NCBI GenBank assembly: GCA_013407085.1
Contig: JACCGJ010001714.1
Location: 39,014 to 103,013, forward strand
Length of the DNA: 64,000 nucleotides
Source: Atriophallophorus winterbourni
Taxonomy: Eukaryota > Platyhelminthes > Trematoda > Plagiorchiida > Microphallidae
Reading direction: 5' to 3'
Part shown: in pieces, positions 18,769 to 29,339 of the stretch
How the letters are laid out: each line of letters begins with the position of its first letter
How positions within the stretch are numbered: the first letter of the stretch is position 1
Notes under the pieces: generated by a model
What the model was told of the DNA's origin: nothing
What the model saw: only the letters and a program-made list of their open reading frames with translations
The model's database searches: none
Translations under genes and position numbers: made by a program

Positions 18769-21089
18769 GAACTCATGACAGAATCTGTTTCCTATACAGC
18801 TCCACTCGGATTGAGTGATCATGTTGTCATGACATTTGATTATACTTATCAATACGAACCAGCAGGAAATACTCAACGAACGTATACAACTGTGAACTAT
18901 GACTTGCTTCGAGCTCTTACTACTGCAAATCGATGTGATTTCCTTGAACTCAAATCAGCTAAGGAAATTTGGGAAACGTTTTACAGCCAACTTCGTATTA
19001 TCATTGACTTATCATCGAGGGTGAAAATAATATCCAGGAAACAGCGTCCAAAAAAGCCTCTCAGAAGCAGTACTCGGAAATGGATGTGTAAGCGTGCCAA
19101 TGCCTGGTCCAAATACTTGGACGATCCGTCTGGGATAACTTGGTGCTACTACACGTTATTGCGAAATAAGTGTGTCTGCCTCATTCGAAAAGACAGAAAA
19201 GATTACCAAATCAGTCTTGTCGAAAAATTCATTATAAATCCCAAAGAATTGTATAAACACGTCAACGACCGCCGGAATGTTAAAATGGAAATACCGCCAC
19301 TGGTCTCTGGTACTGGAATAGTGACGTCATTTAAAGATTGCGCTAACGTTTTCCGACAACAATTCGCATCAGTTATCTCACAAGTGTCGACTAATAGACA
19401 GCCATTAAACTCTGACAGCTGCAGCCTGCCAATTCTTCACGGGGTGGAGTTTCCCCCTAACGTTGTTCAATCACAATTAATGACGATAAAGAGAACAGGC
19501 TCACCCGGTATAGACAATATACACACAAACATTTTGCACAATCTATCTTCCGAGTTGGCAATACCGACATCTGACGTATTCACGATGATGTTCGAGCAGA
19601 GCTTTGTACCAGAAACTTGGAAAACTGCCCTGATTAGTCCCATCTACAAGGGTGGTAAAAGAAATGATCCTTTAAACTATCGCCCGATAGCGTTATTACC
19701 AGTGCTATCCAAAGTAATGGAGTCCATAATAGCTGATGCCTTACGGAATCACTTTGAGATTAATAATTTAATCTCCGAGGCACAGCATGGATTCAGGAAA
19801 AAAAGATCCTGCCTGACAAACTTGCTATTAGTAAAAGAATCTTGGTCTGAGCTACTGGATGCCGGCAACTCCGTGGACGTAATTTATATCGATTTCTCAA
19901 AAGCCTTCGATCGTGTGAATCACGAAATACTTTCGTCGAAACTAATCACCTACGGTGTACAGGGTAAACTTCATGCATGGAATAAAGAATGGTTGATATC
20001 TCGTGAGATGTACGTGAGAGTCAAAAACGAACTATGCGAGTCGATTAAAGTTGCCAGTGGTGTCCCACAAGGATCAGTCCTCGGACTGCTTTTGTTTTTA
20101 ATATATATAAACGACTTGCCTACTGTAATGCAGTCGTCGGTGATTATTTTCGCTGATGACGCAAAGCTTTGGCGCAAGATAAACTCCACAGACGACACGC
20201 AGAACCTGCAACGGGATCTCGATATGATTCACACTTGGTCCATAGACAACGAAATGCCCCTGAATGCTTCGAAATGCAGCCTATTGTCTCTCAACAGCAA
20301 GTCTAGCAAAGAATATAATCTTGGTCGCACTGTTATTAAACCCGCCTTTTCCGAAAAAGATTTAGGTGTGATTATCCAATCAGACTTAGGAAACTCAATG
20401 CAATGTCGACTGGCTGCCTGCAAAGCTGAAAACAACTTGGGTCTCCTTAGAAGAGTCCTAGGTTCGTTTGACCCCAATATTGCCTGCAAATTGATTTCAA
20501 CGTACATCCGTCCTCATGTTGAATATGCTATACCGGCGTGGGATCCTTGGTTGAAAAATGATATTCTGCTATTAGAAACTCAACAGCGCAGAGCGACAAA
20601 ACTCGTCCTAGGACTATCAAATTATCCATACGAAACGCGACTTAAATTATTGAATTTGCATTCCGCTGAATACAGACGGAAACGAGGAGCACTTATATTC
20701 ATTTGGACAGTGCTTAATCAAACAAATCATCCTTGCGGTCATTTGTTTCATCTTTCCCATAACACACATCTGCGAGGTCACCAATTGAAACTTTACCAAC
20801 AGCATAGCAGGTTGAACTGCCGCAAATATGCATTTTCCGTTCGCAATGTGCAACTGTGGAACAGTTTACCTACTCATGTGGTACAATCTGGAACCGTTGA
20901 AGTTTTCAAGAAATCGCTAGATATCCACATGGACAAGTATGTTTTTTATGTTTGACAATAATCTAACAATATTTTGATATTTTTTACCATCCGACCCAAT
21001 GTACATTTTTCTGGGTCTTGTAAAGCATAGCTTTTTACCTGCATATAATCTATGAATAATCTATGAATAAATACAAGTATAAATAAAAT
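18769..21089 (+). mobile_element. LINE B, CR1-type, 5'-truncated, frame intact
   Basis: The copy starts within the endonuclease, directly after the 3' end of LINE A, and keeps an unbroken frame to the end of ORF2. Its 3' untranslated part ends with a short tandem repeat of the type ATCTATGAATA and then AT-rich sequence, at the edge of LINE C. 5' truncation is the usual outcome of target-primed reverse transcription. Confidence 0.85.
18775..20955 (+). CDS. LINE B ORF2: endonuclease end, reverse transcriptase, C-terminal domain
   Basis: A 726-codon frame without stops, the longest in the window. It begins in the last endonuclease block (GLSDHVVMTFDY), so the listed methionine is not the natural start of the protein. 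The palm motifs are complete: YIDFSKAFDRVNH (about residues 371-383, first catalytic aspartate), GVPQGSVLG (about 429-437) and IFADDAKLW (about 458-466, catalytic DD). NYRPIALLPVLSKVMESI and AQHGFRKKRSC lie before motif A. The thumb and C-terminal part contain ISTYIRPHVEYAIPAWDPWL and the HSRLNCRKYAFSVR block near the end. The function is reverse transcription of LINE RNA at the nicked target. This copy lacks the nicking domain and cannot move by itself. The intact frame suggests a fairly recent insertion. Confidence 0.9.
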   Translation: MTESVSYTAPLGLSDHVVMTFDYTYQYEPAGNTQRTYTTVNYDLLRALTTANRCDFLELKSAKEIWETFYSQLRIIIDLSSRVKIISRKQRPKKPLRSSTRKWMCKRANAWSKYLDDPSGITWCYYTLLRNKCVCLIRKDRKDYQISLVEKFIINPKELYKHVNDRRNVKMEIPPLVSGTGIVTSFKDCANVFRQQFASVISQVSTNRQPLNSDSCSLPILHGVEFPPNVVQSQLMTIKRTGSPGIDNIHTNILHNLSSELAIPTSDVFTMMFEQSFVPETWKTALISPIYKGGKRNDPLNYRPIALLPVLSKVMESIIADALRNHFEINNLISEAQHGFRKKRSCLTNLLLVKESWSELLDAGNSVDVIYIDFSKAFDRVNHEILSSKLITYGVQGKLHAWNKEWLISREMYVRVKNELCESIKVASGVPQGSVLGLLLFLIYINDLPTVMQSSVIIFADDAKLWRKINSTDDTQNLQRDLDMIHTWSIDNEMPLNASKCSLLSLNSKSSKEYNLGRTVIKPAFSEKDLGVIIQSDLGNSMQCRLAACKAENNLGLLRRVLGSFDPNIACKLISTYIRPHVEYAIPAWDPWLKNDILLLETQQRRATKLVLGLSNYPYETRLKLLNLHSAEYRRKRGALIFIWTVLNQTNHPCGHLFHLSHNTHLRGHQLKLYQQHSRLNCRKYAFSVRNVQLWNSLPTHVVQSGTVEVFKKSLDIHMDKYVFYV

Positions 21090-21249
21090 CAAAATCAATG
21101 GGACATGATAGCTTATTAATAGTTTGGGGCAAAATTCGGATTAGCTCTCATATAATCGTCAAGTTTGATGTGAATATAGATAAATTGTTTGAGCTTACCA
21201 AATCGGAAGGTAGGGAATTCCAAGCAAAGTACACACGAACCGAATAAAA

Positions 21250-21693
21250 TTACCTGCGGCAGTTCCGTTTGAAATGTGGTATTTCCAACTTGCAACCATG
21301 GCCACGGTTGTTACTGGAAGTTCGAATGTGGAAAAATATATCCAGGGGGTGGGAAACAGTAGTGAGTATTTTGTATGCGAGGATGAGATCACCTCGCATT
21401 CTCTTTTGTGCAAGTGTTCTCCGCTCCAGTCGTCTGAGTCGCCCGGCGAATGGCATATTTTCGAGACCAATAGCAAGCGTAGAAGCTCTCCGGTATATGC
21501 GATCCAGGAGTAAGATGTCTTTTTGGAGCCATGGTGTCCAGGCTTGTGCGGCATAATCTAAAACCGGGTGTATATATGTATTCATCATGAGAGGAAAACA
21601 CCCCGGGGAAAAACGTCCAAATATCCACAGTAACATATAGAGCAGCCGAGACGCGCTTTTGTTAACGGCTTCGCATTGTAGACCATTTATCAA
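21250..21693 (-). pseudogene. LINE C C-terminal domain
   Basis: Shows IFGRFSPGCFPLMMNTYIHP, then QAWTPWLQKDILLLDRIYRR, then the basic end NRGHGCKLEIPHFKRNCRR. The frame breaks just after; one base change separates the last residues from the end seen in LINE D. Confidence 0.8.
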
Positions 21694-21813
21694 ACTACCG
21701 CAAATCCAAACACCCAGGTCCTTTTCTTCTTCGGTGTACTCCTGTTTTCTGTCGCCGAGCTTGTATGGATAGGAAAAGCCAAGTTGACGACCAATCTGAA
21801 TGGTCTTCGACTT

Positions 21814-22200
21814 TTACATATTCAATGGCAGTTTATTTTCGGATGACCAGTTGTACAAAACACTCAAATCGTTTTGCAGCAAGATACAATCGTCAGCATT
21901 TCTGATTTGCCTCCATACTTCTATATCGTCAGCAAACAAAACCATCTTACTATCATTTGGTAGCGATATATAGACTAGAAACAGTATTGTTCCAAGCACT
22001 GAGCCTTGTGGAACTCTGCTAGTGACATCGATGTTCTTCGATAATAGGCCGTCCACACGAACTCGGATGTGTCTGTTGCTGAGGTAATCTCTTAACAATT
22101 CGTATAGTCTTCCAACAACACCATGTTTATTTAGCTTGTTCAAGAGTAAATTGTGATCAACTCAGTCGAACGTTTAGAAATGTCCAGGTAGCACGCATTG
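21814..22200 (-). pseudogene. LINE C reverse transcriptase, second half
   Basis: Contains VPQGSVLGTILFLVY and MVLFADDIEVW with the catalytic DD intact. The preceding motif A survives only as a broken stub (CYLDISK-like, frameshifted) before the deletion junction. Confidence 0.8.
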
Positions 22201-22277
22201 CCAATGACTATCCGGATCGGAGTAATCCAGTTGTGCGAAACTAGTGCTTTGTAACTCGGCACACAGGGCACGGTAGT

Positions 22278-23138
22278 TCACCATTTTGTCCCATCACTAT
22301 TGCGCCTAGCGCTACAAACGTACTCGAATTCTAGGACAACGTGATCGCTTCGTCCGATCAGAGGTTTATAAACTATATTCTCAACAGCTGTGGGATCTGA
22401 TGTAAGTATAAGATCCAAGGTAGACGGCTGGTCTGATCCTCTCATATGAGTAAATCCTAAAACGTGGTTATAAAGGAGTGCGTAATCCAAAACGGCTCAA
22501 GGGTTCATTTTAAAGTGTCTCTGATGGATGATCATTCCGGCTATAGAGCTGGGGAAAGTTGAAACCCCCATTATTAATATCTGGGTATTGTATCGCGTTG
22601 TTACATAGCGCAAAGTATTAATCAGTTTATTGTTTAGGTCGAGAGTTGCTGTTGGAGAACAATAGATCAATCCAATAATGCATTGGTCTCATGAAGTAAG
22701 AGTCAGAGAGCATCAAAGTGTGTCAGTGATATCAAGGATCTGGTCGTCCATAGCTCTAATGATAAACGATTGCTTGAAGTAGAGTGCTGCTCCTCCGCCA
22801 TCGCCTAAACGATCACGCCGGAATAGAGACATGTTGGGCAAAGAGAGTTCATTATCAGACAATGAGGCATGGAACCACGTTTCTGTTACTGCTACTACGT
22901 CTGGCGCCGTTTCATTACAAATCTCGGACAATTCGATTAATTTGTTGAAAAGGCTGTTCGCGTTTGTATAGATGCATTTAATCGTATTTTTTGTGAGTAA
23001 TGACGGGATGTAAACCGAAGTTATTGGTCCGGCTTCTTTGGATGGTAAAACATGTGTTCGACTTATTGGTCGCGACGGCTTGAATCGACAATTAGTTTTC
23101 GGTGTGAATTGCTCAGTCCGACTCGATTTGAGCCGGAC
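22278..23138 (-). pseudogene. LINE C endonuclease and ORF2 start
   Basis: From 23138 downward the frame reads TIKCIYTNANSLFNKLIEL (endonuclease start), VVAVTETWFHASLSD (catalytic glutamate) and RLGDGGGAALYFKQ, then breaks near 22713. A second piece contains GSDQPSTLDLILTSDPT and LIGRSDHVVLEFEY. About 220 bases between them have no open frame but match an intact endonuclease in length. Confidence 0.8.
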
Positions 23139-24101
23139 CGATAACAAGCAAAAAATGGGATTAGGTTGCTTACTGAGCAGTTCAAGAATCAATTAAAAAT
23201 CTAAAGGGCAGAAATTGTTTTGGATTTTTGGGATAACAAATGTAGATGCATGGTGTTACGATGTATGGTTTTCTTCGATGCACGGGTATAGGGTCAAAAA
23301 GGCATCAAGGCTTCTCTTGAAAGTCTGCTGATTTGGTGAGTTCACAACATAATCTGGCAGATTGTTCCAAGTAAAACAAACTCGCACGGCAAAAAAATGT
23401 CGTCTGCAGTTGAGTCTCGAGTGAGGAACAGTTAGACTAAATGTGTGAGCTCTTGTATTATGCGAGCTCCGTAGATTAAATAAACCTTGCAGTGGGTTAT
23501 TTTCGGTATTCAAAATATTGTAAACCAGAATCAAATCCCCTCGGAGACGACGACGTGGATAATCAAATAAATTTAGCGTTTTGATTCGCTCATTGTATGG
23601 TTTCCGGCTGAGTCCGGTGACAAGTTTGGTAGCTCGATGATATATTCGTTGCAAAGTCGCAACATCTTTTTTAAGCCATGGCGACCATGCTTGAACTGCA
23701 TATTCCATCGTGGGTCTGATGTACGTATTTATAATGCAGGGAATTGTCTGTTTTGAGAACCTACCGAAAATTCTCTTTAGGAGTGACAATTTCTGTGATG
23801 TTTTGCGATAGACGTAGTTGCAGTGGCTTCGACATCCCTAGGGTGTTGCTTATTAACACACCCAAGTCCTTTTGTTCCATGGTCCACGAGAGGCTGTGTG
23901 TTCCAAGAAAATACTGGCACTCCACATATTTGCCAATGTTTAACATGTGACACTTTTGGAAATTGAAAAATAGGCGTTTTTTTAGGGACCAAACCTGGAG
24001 GATGTCCAGATCGTTCTGGAGAAGTTCGCCGTCTTCCGACTTACTTATCTTCGACCACAGTTTTATATCGTCAGCGAACAGTATATTCTTACATTTGATT
24101 A
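23139..24101 (-). mobile_element. LINE E1, CR1-type, 5'-truncated
   Basis: Codes for the last part of reverse transcriptase (ILFADDIKLWSKISKSEDG) and the whole C-terminal domain (23256-23789: SLLKRIFGRFSKQT, WSPWLKKDVATLQRIYHRAT, TVPHSRLNCRRHFFAVRV). It is very similar to LINE E2 (27918-30790). E1 ends about 100 bases short of the family 3' end. Its 5' end abuts Penelope-like sequence in the codon block IKC before FADD. Confidence 0.8.
23256..23789 (-). pseudogene. LINE E1 C-terminal domain
   Basis: An open stretch of 177 codons with the conserved blocks after reverse transcriptase listed for E1. The part from FADD to this frame (24101 to about 23790) is readable only after one or two frame changes. 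Confidence 0.8.
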
Positions 24102-24790
24102 TGGTTAGTTTTGGCGTAAGCTCCTTATTCACGAATGTTGGCGCTACAAGCGCGTTAGAATTAGTGAGGTAATCACTCAACTCCGATATGACCTTGAAGG
24201 ATTGTACCAACTTGAGTGTACAAGAAATCATCAACGGTGTAGCAATTTGTCTAAATAGTAACCACTTCTTACTTAATGGACAGCTATACAAAAAAACGAT
24301 GGTTTAGCTATGGGCTCACCCATTTCTCCAGTGCTAGCGAATATGTACATGAAGCACTTCGAATAGATAGCTTTGAGAAACGAAGCGTTAAAACCAAAGA
24401 TATGGGAGCGCTATGTCGACGATACATTCGTCGTCATAAAGCGAAACAGACTAGAAGCATTTCATAGTTATCTCAATAGTTTGAACCCAAAAATCCAGGT
24501 CACAATGGAAACCGTCTCTACGGAAGGGACACTTCCGTTCTTGGACTGTCTCGCGCAAAATGACAACGGCAAGATAAGAACAACGGTATATCGTATGCCT
24601 ATCGACACGGATGCCATTTTGAGATTCACATCTGCGCACCCTAAAAGGGCTTTCCAGTCCATAGTAAAATCGCTATTCTACAAGGTTGACCGCCTTTGCC
24701 GCGATGATGCAGATAAGAGACGAGCTTATGAAGAAGTCAGTCGCTGACTTGCAAATCATGGTTAACCCAAGAGCTTAACTAAGCGCCAAT
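24102..24790 (+). pseudogene. Penelope-like reverse transcriptase
   Basis: Shifted frames give VSFGVSSLFTNVGAT (motif A region; the Penelope consensus has an aspartate where G is read), then KTDGLAMGSPISPVLANMYM (motif B) and KIWERYVDDTFVVIKRN (catalytic YVDD), then LPFLDCLAQND and YRMPIDTDAILRFTSAHPK. These are the ordered landmarks of Penelope polymerases, not of LINE enzymes. The longest open piece is 24373-24747. A stop separates motif B from the YVDD piece, and the first catalytic aspartate seems lost. Confidence 0.85.
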
Positions 24791-24797
24791 TGATTCA

Positions 24798-24826
24798 AGA
24801 TTCAAGATTCAAGATTCAAGAATTTA
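24798..24826 (-). repeat. (GATTCAA)n 3' terminal repeat of LINE F
   Basis: Four tandem GATTCAA units at the 3' end of LINE F. Two units of the same repeat occur at 29802-29816 and one to two at 32707, each at a CR1 3' end. Confidence 0.85.
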
Positions 24827-24999
24827 TGGTATGAAATAGCTCGTAGCTGTACAACACCACAGGATATTCGTATAAGGACAATAAATATATATACAAAAAA
24901 AGTTTGATTCTTCAGGAAGATCGACAGTTTTGTAGTTGCAAAAAATGTCATGTATTGTGTCGGTATGATGGGTAAAAAAAATATTCGTTTGGAAAAAAA

Positions 25000-26815
25000 T
25001 CATGTTATATATACGGGATATAGGGTGGAATTACTACGCATAAATATATCCAGTTTGTTCCTGAAAATCCTTTCACTAGATGATTGGACAACATGTGACG
25101 GTAGGGAGTTCCATAAGAAACAAACGCGCACCGAATAAAAGAACCGACGGCAGTTCCGGTGGGAATGTGGAATATCAAATGCAAATGGGTGAGTACGTGT
25201 GGCATGGCTTGACCGGAGGCGAAATAGATGCCTCAGAGGGTGCGCCTTGGAGTTCATTATTTTGTAGGTTAGTATTAGATCGAATCGAACCCTTCTGCGA
25301 AGCAGTGTATCCAAATTAAGCTGCTCAAGTCGATTCTCATATGGTAGGTTGCGGAGGCAGCCAACCATTTTAGTTGCTCTGTGATAGATCCTCTCGAGCA
25401 GCTTGATGTCCTTTTGTAGCCACGGTGACCAAGCTTGCACTGAGTAATCCATCACCGGGTTAATATACGTATTTATCAGCATGGGGAATGATTCCCGGAA
25501 AAAATGTCCGAAAATCCGCCGAAGCATACCTAGCATGCGGCTAGCTCGATTGTACACTGCTTCGCATTGCATGCTAAACTTCAGACTTCCACTAATCCAT
25601 ATGCCGAGGTCTTTTTCTTTGGTTGTCCATTCCAGTTGATTTGGTCCAAGGTTGTATGAGAATGGAAAATCTTTGCCTATTTGCAACATTTTACACTTTC
25701 GGAAGTTGAATGGAAGTTTATTTCTCTCCGACCAGCTGTTCAATAGATCCAAATCGCTTTGTAAGCGCAAACAGTCCACGCTTGACTTGATTCGCATCCA
25801 AATTTTAACATCATCCGCAAAGAGAACCATTTTGGCTGTGACAAGTTTCGGAAGGTCGTTGATGTAGACCAAAAAGAGAACCGGACCAAGTACCGAACCT
25901 TGTGGGACACCGCTAGTGGCCTCGATTTCCCCAGACATCACACCATCGATACGTACAGTTGCTTTGCGATCAAGAAGGTAACTTCTCAGCCAGACAAGAA
26001 GGCACCCATTAATACCAACATCGTGCAACTTGCGCAGCAGTATAGAATGGTCCACGCGATCAAACGCCTTTGATATGTCCAAGTAACACGCATGCACGCA
26101 ACCACCATTATCCACTGCCTGCGTCCAGTCATCCAGTGTCTCCAGTAGGTTAGTCAAGCAAGAACGAGACTTTCTAAATCCATGTTGTTCTCTGGACAAC
26201 AAGTTTTGGGCTTCGAGATGACACACAATTCGTTCGCACACAATTCGCTCCATAATTTTTGAGATCACTGGAAGGAGTGTAACAGGGCGGTAATTTGCTG
26301 GGTCAGAACGAGTTCCACCTTTGTAGATGGGTGTTATGATTCCTCTCTTCCAGTCATTAGGCACAACACCCTCCCTCAAGGAGTGATTAAATAAATCACA
26401 AAGTGGTTCGCACAGTTGACTGCCGCATAACTTTAGTATTGCAGGTGTGATTCCGTCAGCTCCCGGGGACTTGTTGATATTCAACTTGCGTAGGTGGTGC
26501 TGCACTATTTCCGAACTGATGCATATATCACATATCGTCTCCGGCACAATTGTTGCTGACAAATCTGATGGTTGTAATTTATCTTTGGGGGTGAAAACTC
26601 GTGAATAAAATCTGGCTAGAGCGTTAGCGGTTTCCAAAACAGAATCAGTTAGTCCGTTATCTGTCATGATCGGAAAAACACCGGGTTTCAGCTTCGTAGT
26701 GTTGTTAACAGTTCGATAAAGCAGTTTGGGATTTCGCTGCATTCTTACCGCCAGCTGAAGCTGGTGATATTGTTTGTCCTCTCGGATGAGATTTGTGACC
26801 CAGTTAAACATCCGC
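25000..26815 (-). CDS. LINE F ORF2: reverse transcriptase and C-terminal domain
   Basis: A 605-codon unbroken frame entered by 5' truncation just before reverse transcriptase (NWVTNLIREDKQYHQ). Motifs in order: INKSPGADGITPAILK, PIYKGGTRSDPANYRPVTLL, REQHGFRKSRSCLTN, CYLDISKAFDRVDH (first aspartate, about residue 247), GVPQGSVLGPVLFLVY and LFADDVKIW (catalytic DD, about 333). The C-terminal part has LINTYINPVMDYSVQAWSPW and the HSHRNCRRFFYSVRVC block. All catalytic residues are present. The endonuclease is absent, so the copy cannot retrotranspose alone. Confidence 0.9.
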
Positions 26816-27273
26816 AACCGAAGACGGGAAAAGTTTGGCGAGCTACGGTATCTCTACCGTATGTCAAAAACGCCTCCGAAGGAATAAGTCGAATCTTGAA
26901 TAGCGCAGGTATTAGAGTAACATATAAGGCAGGTAGAACTCTCCGCTCCGTATTAATGCATCTCAAATATAAGAATCTTTTAGGTTGTGCGACGAACTGC
27001 GTCTACAAAATCAACTGCAAGGTTCCCGCGGGTGATAATATCGGGCAAACGTCTAGAGAACTCTGCACCAGGGTAAATGAACACAGAAAACGAGTGGGAA
27101 AGCGACCCCGCAATCCCAGTGAATATCAATCACTGATTCGGGATTCTGCCCTAGCTGAACACGTGCTGGACACTGGACACAACGTAGATCTTGATAACGT
27201 GGAAGTGAAATCTTATAGGGAAAGACTTCACGCCGAGGCTGTTGAAATAACAAAGGCTGGGCGAATGCTGTGA
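26816..27273 (+). pseudogene. Penelope-like GIY-YIG endonuclease domain
   Basis: The frame reads TVSLPYVKNASEGISRILN (linker typical of Penelope proteins), a cysteine block LGCATNCVYKINC, then the nuclease region NIGQTSRELCTRVNEHRKRV with the conserved arginine/glutamate/histidine pattern, and ends SALAEHVLDTGHNVD and ERLHAEAVEITKAG. The GIY and YIG strands are degenerate (VYKI and NIGQ). The domain would nick target DNA in an active element. It is open for about 150 codons here. Confidence 0.85.
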
Positions 27274-27917
27274 ACAAGGTGGATGGGGCGGATATCTCAA
27301 CAATCTGGTGTTCGGTTCTGCAGCGGATAAGGATTAACGAACATCACACCTAATAGGCACATGATTACCTAAGTAGTGTGCCAGCATGCGCTGACCTGTG
27401 CAATTAATAAACAATTAGGGATGAACACAGCAATTAGGGGGTATGATCAATTATCTTGATCTCCCCTATCTAGCTTAGAGAACTCAGGATTGGTCAAGAG
27501 AATGCTATTTAAACCTGAACACTGTTCGTACCGACACCCTTGGTCTGACGAAGCTTCTGTGTTCAGAAGCGAAACGTTACCAAAAACTTACTATAACCGA
27601 TTCATTGCAAACTTTATTTTCATGATAGTCAAAGTTTCGCGCTCTGACGTACCTCCTTCCGACAAATAGGGCGCACGTGACGGCCAATGCTGAGCGTCGT
27701 TTGTAAGGTCATGACACCGGTGTGAAAAGATTATCGATCTGTTTGGTAAATGCGTAGGCACGCGTCGGCTCTTATGGAGCGAAGTCGGATTCTAAGCGGA
27801 TTAAAAGTTGTTGGAGGTGGGCGAGCGAATTATCTCGCCTGCAAGAAAGGCGGATAACGAAATTCGTCGTAGCTCTTTGAGATCTCATCCGAATTAATTT
27901 GTCAAGCGAGGTGGAAA
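27274..27917 (+). other. 3' non-coding part of the Penelope-like element
   Basis: No sustained frame. Besides the hammerhead-like motif it has an AGAATGCTATTTAAACC block that could be a promoter-like TATA region just upstream of the motif, as in the terminal repeats of Penelope elements. The last 250 bases are unremarkable and may be flanking DNA. Confidence 0.5.
27540..27583 (+). ncRNA. Hammerhead-ribozyme-like motif of the Penelope-like element
   Basis: The plus strand has TTGGT, the core CTGACGA, an extra A, stem II GCTTCTG-TGTT-CAGAAGC (seven perfect pairs, four-base loop), then GAAA, CGTT and ACCAA. TTGGT pairs fully with ACCAA to form stem I. The sequence ACGT after GAA is self-complementary, so stem III could form only between two molecules. 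Dimeric minimal hammerheads of this kind are described for Penelope-like elements. The extra A after the core is a departure from the strict consensus. Predicted cleavage is after T27578. Activity is not shown. Confidence 0.6.
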
Positions 27918-28166
27918 GACAATTCAATTCAATTCAATTTTAATGGTCTAAAAAGCATATAGCTTTACAAAAAACCACAGAGTAATATGGCAACAACTAA
28001 TAATATAACAAGCAAAAATGGGATTAGGTTGCTTACTGAGCAGTTCAAGAATCAATTAAAAATCTAAAGGGCAGAAATTGTTTCCGATTTGTGGGATAAC
28101 AAATGTAGATGCATGGTGTTAAGATGTATGGTTTTCTTCGATGCACGGGTTTAGGGTCAAAAGGCA

Positions 28167-28763
28167 TCAAGGCTTCTCTTGAAAGTTTGCTGATTTGGTG
28201 AGTTTACCACATAATCTGGCAGATTGTTCCAAGTAAAACAAACTCGCACGGCAAAAATGTCGTCTGCAGTTGAGTCTCGAGTGAGGGACAGTTAGACTAA
28301 ATGTGTGAGCTCTTGTATTATGCGAGCTCCGTAGATTGAATAAACATTGCAGTGGGTGATTTTCGGTATTCAAAATATTGTAAACCAGAATCAAATCCCC
28401 CTGGAGACGACGACGTGGATAATCAAATAAATTTAGCGTTTTGATTCGCTCAATTTTGGTAGCTCGATGATATATTCGTTGCAAAGTTGCAACATCTTTT
28501 TTAAGCCATGGCGACCAAGCTTGAACTGCATATTCCATCGTGGGTCTGATGTACGCATTTATAATGCAGGGAATTGTCTGTTTTGAGAACCTACCGAAAA
28601 TTCTCTTTAACAGTGACAATTTCTTTGATGTTTTGCGATAGACGTAGTTGCACTGGCTTGGCATCCCTATGGTGTTGCTTATTAACACACCCAAGTCCTT
28701 TTGCTCCATGGTCCACGAGAGGCTGTGTTCCAAGAAAATACTGGAACTCCACATATTTGCCAA
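28167..28763 (-). pseudogene. LINE E2 C-terminal domain
   Basis: Same blocks as LINE E1 (KLSLLKRIFGRFSKQTIP, LKKDVATLQRIYHRATK), but about 30 bases coding the LVTGLSRKPYN segment of E1 are deleted and the frame shifts before the end. Confidence 0.8.
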
Positions 28764-28914
28764 TGTTTAACATGTGACACTTTTGGAAATTGAAAAATAG
28801 GCGATTTTTTAGGGACCAAACCTGGAGGATGTCCAGATCGTTCTGGAGAATTTCGCACTCCTCCGACTTACTTATCCTCCACTACACTTTTATATCGTCC
28901 GCGAACAGTACGAT

Positions 28915-29298
28915 CTAACATTTGATGAGAGGCGTTAAGTCGTTGGCATAAAGCGCAAAGAGGATTGGTCTGAGGACGGATCCTTGAGGCACTCCACTTG
29001 TCACGGCTACCGACTTTGATAGAACACCGTCCACAGAGACTTGGACAAGCCGATCTGTCAGGTAATTTTCTAACCAGGCTAATAGTCTGCCAGTGATACC
29101 ACAACGCTCCAGCTTCTGAAAGAGAATACTGTGGTTTACATGGTCAAATGCTTTCCACATATCGCGGTAAAAAACATGGATGCTATCCCCAACATCTACT
29201 GTTCGAGTCCAGTCGTCAAGGGTAAGGAGAAGGTTAGTATGGCAGGAATATCCCTTTCTAAAACCGTGTTGTGTCCCTAGAAAGCTTATTTTCCTCAA
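28915..29298 (-). pseudogene. LINE E2 reverse transcriptase, middle
   Basis: Reads GTQHGFRKGYSCHTNLLL, DMWKAFDHVNHSILF (motif A with the first aspartate of the YxDxxKAFD block read as R-D-M) and VTSGVPQGSVLRPILFALY. The FADD box lies just beyond in another frame and is damaged. Confidence 0.8.
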
Positions 29299-29339
29299 GG
29301 TATTTGCTCAATTTGTTTTCCACGATCCTTTCGAGCAGA

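Larger units (their letters stand above)
21090..23138 (-). mobile_element. LINE C, CR1-type, internally deleted
   Basis: Belongs to the same family as LINE D (32706-35275), with long stretches nearly identical. C keeps the start of ORF2 and the endonuclease middle but lacks about 900 bases of linker and early reverse transcriptase present in D. The join is visible near 22193, where CAGGTAGCACGC runs straight into ATTGCCAATGACTATCC. Confidence 0.8.
24791..26815 (-). mobile_element. LINE F, CR1-type, 5'-truncated, inserted in the Penelope-like element
   Basis: A two-kilobase copy with a long intact frame. Its 3' end (left) carries four GATTCAA units, the terminal repeat of this CR1 group. It separates the polymerase and endonuclease of the Penelope-like element, so it is younger than that element. 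No clear target duplication could be fixed by eye. Confidence 0.85.
24102..27917 (+). mobile_element. Penelope-like element, split by LINE F
   Basis: Left part: reverse transcriptase of Penelope type. Right part, after LINE F: GIY-YIG endonuclease domain followed by about 640 bases of non-coding sequence containing a hammerhead-like motif. The combination of this reverse transcriptase with a GIY-YIG domain is diagnostic of Penelope-like elements. The 5' part of the polymerase is missing where LINE E1 begins. The right end is placed where LINE E2 starts. Confidence 0.85.
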
